From: Syngnathus acus
Lineage: Eukaryota > Chordata > Actinopteri > Syngnathiformes > Syngnathidae
DNA length: 64,000 nucleotides
Assembly: GCF_901709675.1 (NCBI RefSeq)
Contig: NC_051087.1
Location: forward strand, 9,140,884 to 9,204,883
Direction of reading: 5' to 3'
Position 1 is the first letter of the stretch. The number at the start of each line of letters is the position of its first letter. The notes beneath the pieces are model-generated. The model was not told the DNA's origin. It saw nothing but the letters and a program-made list of their open reading frames with translations, and did not search any database. Below are positions 59,501-64,000 of the stretch, piece by piece. The translations under genes and the position numbers were made by a program.

Positions 59501-62500
59501 GCTAGAGTCTATTAATGAAATTACTCTACTAGTTTATCATCATGGAAAAACAAACACAGAGTACCTGATGATAGGTTTAATGCTCAAATGAGTTCGACTT
59601 CCCATAGATTGGCAATTGGCAAAAGACCTTGATAGTAAAGATAGAATACTGAATGAAGCGTCACATAGACCCCCCAGGAACATCTGTAGTATCTCTAATG
59701 GCATGTAATAAATAATGATCATGAATAATATTCCATGATGGTTGAAAATGTTTCACTATGTATTGGAAAAAAATCTGTGCAAGACAGCTCCAAACTGATC
59801 CGATTGAAGTGTATCTGGATACTATGTGTTGTTGTCGTTTATTGTTTGCTTACATATTTCTTCTTCTAGAATATGCCATTAGTATGTCCACTTTGTCCAC
59901 AATTTGTGTGTGTTATGTATTGGGGTTCAAATTTCGTACCAAGCTGACAGCAACCAGCCCGGCACAACAGCGCACGCTTTGGCTGTGGCCGTAGGATCCT
60001 TGAAACCCGAATACCAGCTGTCGGATTGCTCACATCCACGGGTGTGTGTGGGCACAGCCAGAGCTAAATTTACCGCTAATCACCGTCATGAATGGAAAAC
60101 TGGGTTGTTGTCTGTTCCTCTGTATGTTTCCGTCAATTTATTTGTCATGTTGTTATTTGTAGGTGGAACCAAATGCCACCATCGGAGAAATCAAGTCTAT
60201 GTTCCACAAGAGCCGTAAGTGTTGTCGCGATGGTCTCATCCTAATTAAGTATACATCCTAATTAAGAGCAAGCAAATGTTCACACTGTCTGTCTGTTTCA
60301 GATCCTCAGTGGTACCCAGCCAGACAGTCCATTCGCCTTGACCCCAGTAAGTGGTTTTTGGTTTCATTAAAGTTTTTTCGTTGACATCTACTGTGAACCA
60401 TCTCAACATTTTTTGTAATAGTTTTATTTTTCACATTGACAATAAACACATTCAAGTTATTCAAAGTATTCTGTGGCATCTGTACTCACTCACTCACACA
60501 GCTATCCAAATGAAATGCAAAGCGTTGTTGATGGCTTTCAACGGTTTATTTGGAACTCCCCTTTGACGTTTACTGTAAAACTGACTCATAAAACAAGGTC
60601 ACAACCAATTACTCCTCATTTTCAGAAATTGGTGAAGTGTTGTGACCTGAGATCTGGCAACTGTGATGTCATTTTCAGTCAACAGCAAGTGTCAAAATGG
60701 CCGTCCCATGAGATGGCTAAAAACAGGGGCATTTTGCCTGTTTAATTCATATTCCTCAAACGAAACATGATTCACAATACTGTGCCTCAACTAGTTTGGT
60801 GCACAGAATATGATCACAAAGAATTTTGGGGTTGACTTCCCCTTTAACACACAAGACTACATAACTTTAAATTCAGACTTGTATGTGTAATGTAAAAACC
60901 ATAAATGATCGTTGAACAATGAACCATGATACAGCGGGGGAACACTATATTTCACTGACTATGTTTATTTGTGTTCCAGAGGGGAAATCTCTAAAAGATG
61001 AGGATGTTCTGCAACAGCTTCCTGTGGGAACCACGGCAACCTTTTACTTCCGAGACCTGGGGGCTCAAATCAGCTGGGTCACTGTAAGTACAGGTTGACA
61101 CGCGTGCACCCACACACAGTATTTTTTAGGTCATTTAATATTCCAGTGCAGTTGAGCAATGATATTACAATTCGTGTTTTTCTTCTACTTGGAGTTGTTT
61201 GCTGGGCCACGCCCTTTAAATACACGCATTGTCATTGGTACTGTGATCATTTGCTTCTCGTGACTTTCAGGTCTTCCTGACAGAGTACACCGGACCTCTC
61301 GTCATCTACCTGATGTTCTACTTCAGGGTCCCATTCATCTATGCTCCTAAATATGATTTCACCACCAGTAAACACTGGGTTGTTCAGTAAGTGACAAAAT
61401 CTGCTCCATTAAACAAATCCGCTTGACTAGCCATGGACTTACTCAGCCTTTGTGAACATGTTATGAGTCTTTCTGATTTTCATGACACACAAGGCCATGA
61501 GCCTACATTTGCTTTTTATTCAGCAGCTAATCCAGAGCTTTTGCTTTTCCCAGTTTGGCCTGCATGTGCCACTCTTTCCACTACGTCAAGAGGCTGCTGG
61601 AGACACTGTTTGTCCATCGCTTCTCTCACGGAACCATGCCATTGCGCAACATCTTCAAGGTGAGACTGATGGCTATTTGAGTGCAGTCAGTCTTCTTCTC
61701 AAATGATGTAAATATTGAGGCACATGTTTTTGTAGATTCTTAGAGAAGTGTATGTTTTTCAGAATTGTACATACTACTGGGGCTTTGCAGCATGGATGGC
61801 TTATTACATCAATCATCCACTATATACGCCACCAAGTGAGTGCATGAACATACTGTAATACTCTCCCAGACATAAATGTCTCCTCTGAACTTCATTTCCA
61901 ATTGTTTGTGTGAATTATTGTTACAGTTTATGGCGAGCAACAAATCAAAATGGCCCTCATCTTATTCCTGGTAAGAATCCTTCCACACAGCGTATGATAT
62001 CAGTTACAAGGGACAAGTTTCTGACCGCAGTCATTCTCTTTCCCAGTTCTGTCAAATTGGTAACTTTTCCATCCACATTGCGCTCCGCAACCTCCGTCCA
62101 CCAGGTATGTATGTGCACTGTCATTGCAACAGTGGAATTATTTTTTTTTCTTTCAACAATTGTACTGTTTTGAACTTCTGAAAAAAGGAAAAATATTTTA
62201 ATTTATTTAAAAATTATTTCATTCATCGATCTGTATTTAACTTGGAAAATCACATTCAACATATTGAGATAGAATTAAAAGGTGTCCTATGAAATTGTAT
62301 AGCAGAATAATATTTGAGGCAAATGTACAAACATTTTATTGATCTACAAAATATATCTATCTATGATATTTCACTATACTTAGGCTCCAAGACCAGAAAG
62401 ATACCATATCCAACAAAGAATCCCTTTACCTGGATCTTCCTGCTGGTCTCCTGCCCCAACTACACTTACGAGGTTATTTTTGTTCACTCTTGTTTTTTGT

Positions 62501-62782
62501 GATGCTCAAATCTGAGTCTGGTATAATCTAAAATGCTTAAAAATAACTGTCATAGCTAGTGAAGAATCATCTTTATACTTCATATCAACATTCCTCATCT
62601 CGTTGCAGTTGGGCTCTTGGCTCGGCTTCACACTGATGACTCAGTGTCTGCCTGTGGCCTTCTTCACCTTGGTGGGTTTCATTCAGATGACCGTGTGGGC
62701 CAAGGGAAAGCATCGCAGCTACCTGAAAGAATTCCGTGATTACCCTCCTCTCCGATCACCCATCCTGCCCTTTGTCCTGTAG
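53538..62782 (+). CDS. tecr: TECR, very-long-chain trans-2-enoyl-CoA reductase, complete
   Basis: ER membrane enzyme for the last step of very-long-chain fatty acid elongation (NADPH-dependent reduction of trans-2-enoyl-CoA); also acts in sphingosine degradation. Exons: 53538-53552 (MKHYE), 57711-57761, 60163-60214, 60302-60346, 60980-61083, 61271-61386, 61554-61659, 61763-61835, 61927-61970, 62047-62104, 62384-62472, 62609-62782. They sum to 927 bp, 308 aa, the same length as human. An N-terminal ubiquitin-like region ([17 protein letters not shown]) is followed by the multi-span steroid 5-alpha-reductase-like domain, with [28 protein letters not shown] and [20 protein letters not shown] near the C-terminus. 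An alternative first exon is listed separately. It precedes ndufb7, as in human 19p13. Confidence 0.98.
53553..57575. other. tecr intron 1 (large)
   Basis: 4 kb, AT-rich, with poly(A) runs at 55110 and an (AAT)n stretch at 56545-56562. Its 3' end contains the promoter region expected for exon 1b. Nothing else recognised. Confidence 0.5.
57043..57052 (+). promoter_or_regulatory. MEF2-like site upstream of tecr exon 1b
   Basis: TTATATTTAG fits YTAWWWWTAR, about 520 bp upstream of the exon 1b ATG and just downstream of a GGGGGCGGGGGGG tract (about 56993-57004). Muscle use of the second promoter is inference only. Confidence 0.3.
57576..57761 (+). CDS. tecr: tecr alternative first exon 1b (Ala/Pro/Lys-rich N-terminus)
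   Basis: An ATG at 57576 opens a 45-codon extension ([17 protein letters not shown], then an Ala/Pro run and [11 protein letters not shown]) that reads straight into [11 protein letters not shown] in the canonical frame. The predicted protein is 348 aa. The same exon contains an internal acceptor TTTTCTTTGAG|GTG used by exon 1a, so the two starts are alternatives of one gene. The basic, low-complexity N-terminus is absent from canonical TECR. Loosely, human TECRL also has an N-terminal extension. The ATG context (GACATGGAT) is adequate. Confidence 0.7.
57762..60162. other. tecr intron, no feature recognised
   Basis: 2.4 kb between the VEILDA exon and the next coding exon. No additional in-phase exon is needed. 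Confidence 0.5.
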
Positions 62783-63115
62783 TCGGTGGCTCCTTCTTCT
62801 TAATCAGCTTTCATTGAGGGTAGCAATCTCATCATCTCCCTTTATTTCGCCTCTACTTGTCCACTGGAATTACACTGACTGAAAACATGCTCGCGTGCTG
62901 CTTGCATGTTTATCGCTATTTTGATAAGTGTTTAACACATCTCTAGCTTTGTTTCGTTTCACACACTCAACAACCTAACCAATTTTGACTGGTTCTGTGA
63001 ATTATTTGTGCAACTGACATACACCATACAGATCATACAGGTCTGGTTTATGTTTTGATGTTCGGGAATTTATTAATAGTTGTTCACATCCCTTCATCTG
63101 AAAAGGTAATTTATT

Positions 63116-63121
63116 AATAAA
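63116..63121 (+). terminator. Poly(A) signal of tecr
   Basis: AATAAA 334 nt after the tecr stop codon, in a gene-free interval before ndufb7. Confidence 0.55.
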
Positions 63122-63640
63122 AAATGAACCAAACCTGTGGCTGGTTTTGTTGATTCAGTTTCTACCTGGTGCTAGAAAACATTTGACAAAATTAAATGCG
63201 ATAAGCATGTCCTCCTCATTAGAAAAATTAGTAAAGCTGCACAATGTTTTGCAACATAGAAGTAATGGGGGCCGCCCCATTTTATGAAGAAAAATTTAAT
63301 TTGAGAATATTTAGAAGCACATTGATTAATTGGCTATTCTTTACTAAATACATTTGTTTTATTTAGTTGCCAAGTCAGAATTTGACAGGAATGGATCAAA
63401 GGTGTAAAATCCAGGGCTACAAGAAAGCAAGAGGGTTTGGGGGACAACCTCTACATGAGAAAATACAGTGAGTGAGCTAGAGGGTGAACATAAAGCATGA
63501 GCAGCTCAATATAGAGCTGCATGAAGTCACCCCCCCCTCACCCAAAAAAAAAAGCCTAGACTGTAATCTGTAATTTAGCAGCACTGTTTAATGTGAACAG
63601 TGTAAGGTATATACAGAGACGAGGGAACCGATGTGCTTGA

Positions 63641-64000
63641 TTATGCAGCTTCAGCATTGACCTCAATTCTCTTCTTCCTCAGCTGGAGCCTCCTCTCCCT
63701 CTCATATTCCTTCATCCGCATCACATAGCTAGACAAAAACATACATGAAATGTATATTTTGCTTGGCTGTACAATGCATGAGCACACAATACAAAATCCT
63801 ATGTGTGCTAATAAAACTGATTATTTCTAGAAGATTACCTTAGGCAAATAAATTACACTATCAAATCTTCCTCTATTTCAAATATATTCGATCAAGCAAA
63901 AGTGACCATTGACAAAACGCCAATCACTATTGATGTAAACACTTACTCCTGGTGTTGACAGTAGTCCCAGTCATGTCGCTCATGTTTGCAGGCAAGAAAG
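63641..64000 (-). CDS. ndufb7: NDUFB7, 3' two exons (continues past the right edge)
   Basis: Accessory subunit of mitochondrial complex I on the intermembrane-space side. Exons 63947-64000 (open at the edge) and 63641-63728 join in phase 2. They read FLACKHERHDWDYCQHQD, then YVMRMKEYERERRLQLRKKR and stop after EVNAEAA. The visible Cys pair is C-x9-C, the second half of the twin CX9C (CHCH) fold. The human protein has HRDYVMRMKEFERERRL at the same place. The basic C-terminal tail is shorter than human (ends about 15-20 residues earlier). Confidence 0.95.

Overview
The window comes from a vertebrate nuclear genome, almost certainly a teleost fish. Its genes are intron-rich with GT-AG (twice GC-AG) splice sites. 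It carries tRNA-headed SINEs with TGGA tails, MITEs and many microsatellites, and its proteins align best in my memory with vertebrate families. Exon models were built by hand from splice sites, reading phase and remembered family sequences; no search was run.

Layout, left to right. 1-3.3 kb (-): 5' part of a phospholipid phosphatase (PLPP2/PLPP3 type). 3.7-8.4 kb: a dense nested-repeat island centred on an 11-copy, 235-bp tandem array with a 36-bp-arm palindrome in every unit. 11.3-13.9 kb (+): a small three-exon TNF-superfamily ligand with a TATA box. 16.0-18.6 kb (-): tnfsf14 (LIGHT). 20.6-21.5 kb: a candidate DNA transposon. 21.7-24.6 kb (+): tmed1, a p24 cargo receptor. 25.0-37.5 kb (-): dnm2, complete over 20 constitutive coding-exon positions plus an alternative exon 10 and a 12-bp microexon. 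38.5-44.9 kb (-): two tandem CD300/pIgR-like Ig receptors, one with ITIMs, one with a canonical ITAM and a broken second Ig exon. 46.0-47.8 kb (-): a small unrecognised mucin-like single-pass protein with the same exon-phase plan. 49.2-52.0 kb (-): dnajb1 with a heat-shock element. 53.4-63.1 kb (+): tecr with two alternative first exons. 63.6 kb to the end (-): 3' part of ndufb7.

The genes do not form a single pathway. The order tnfsf14 / tmed1-dnm2 / dnajb1-tecr-ndufb7 corresponds to neighbourhoods of human 19p13 (TNFSF9-CD70-TNFSF14; TMED1-DNM2; DNAJB1-TECR-NDUFB7), compacted here into about 50 kb. Housekeeping genes for membrane traffic, chaperoning, lipid elongation and respiration are therefore interleaved with two fast-evolving immune blocks: the TNF ligands and the Ig receptor cluster. 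The most interesting content is the receptor cluster (paired ITIM/ITAM tails, an internal deletion fusion, a V-less relative), the palindromic higher-order satellite, and the alternative exons of tecr and dnm2.
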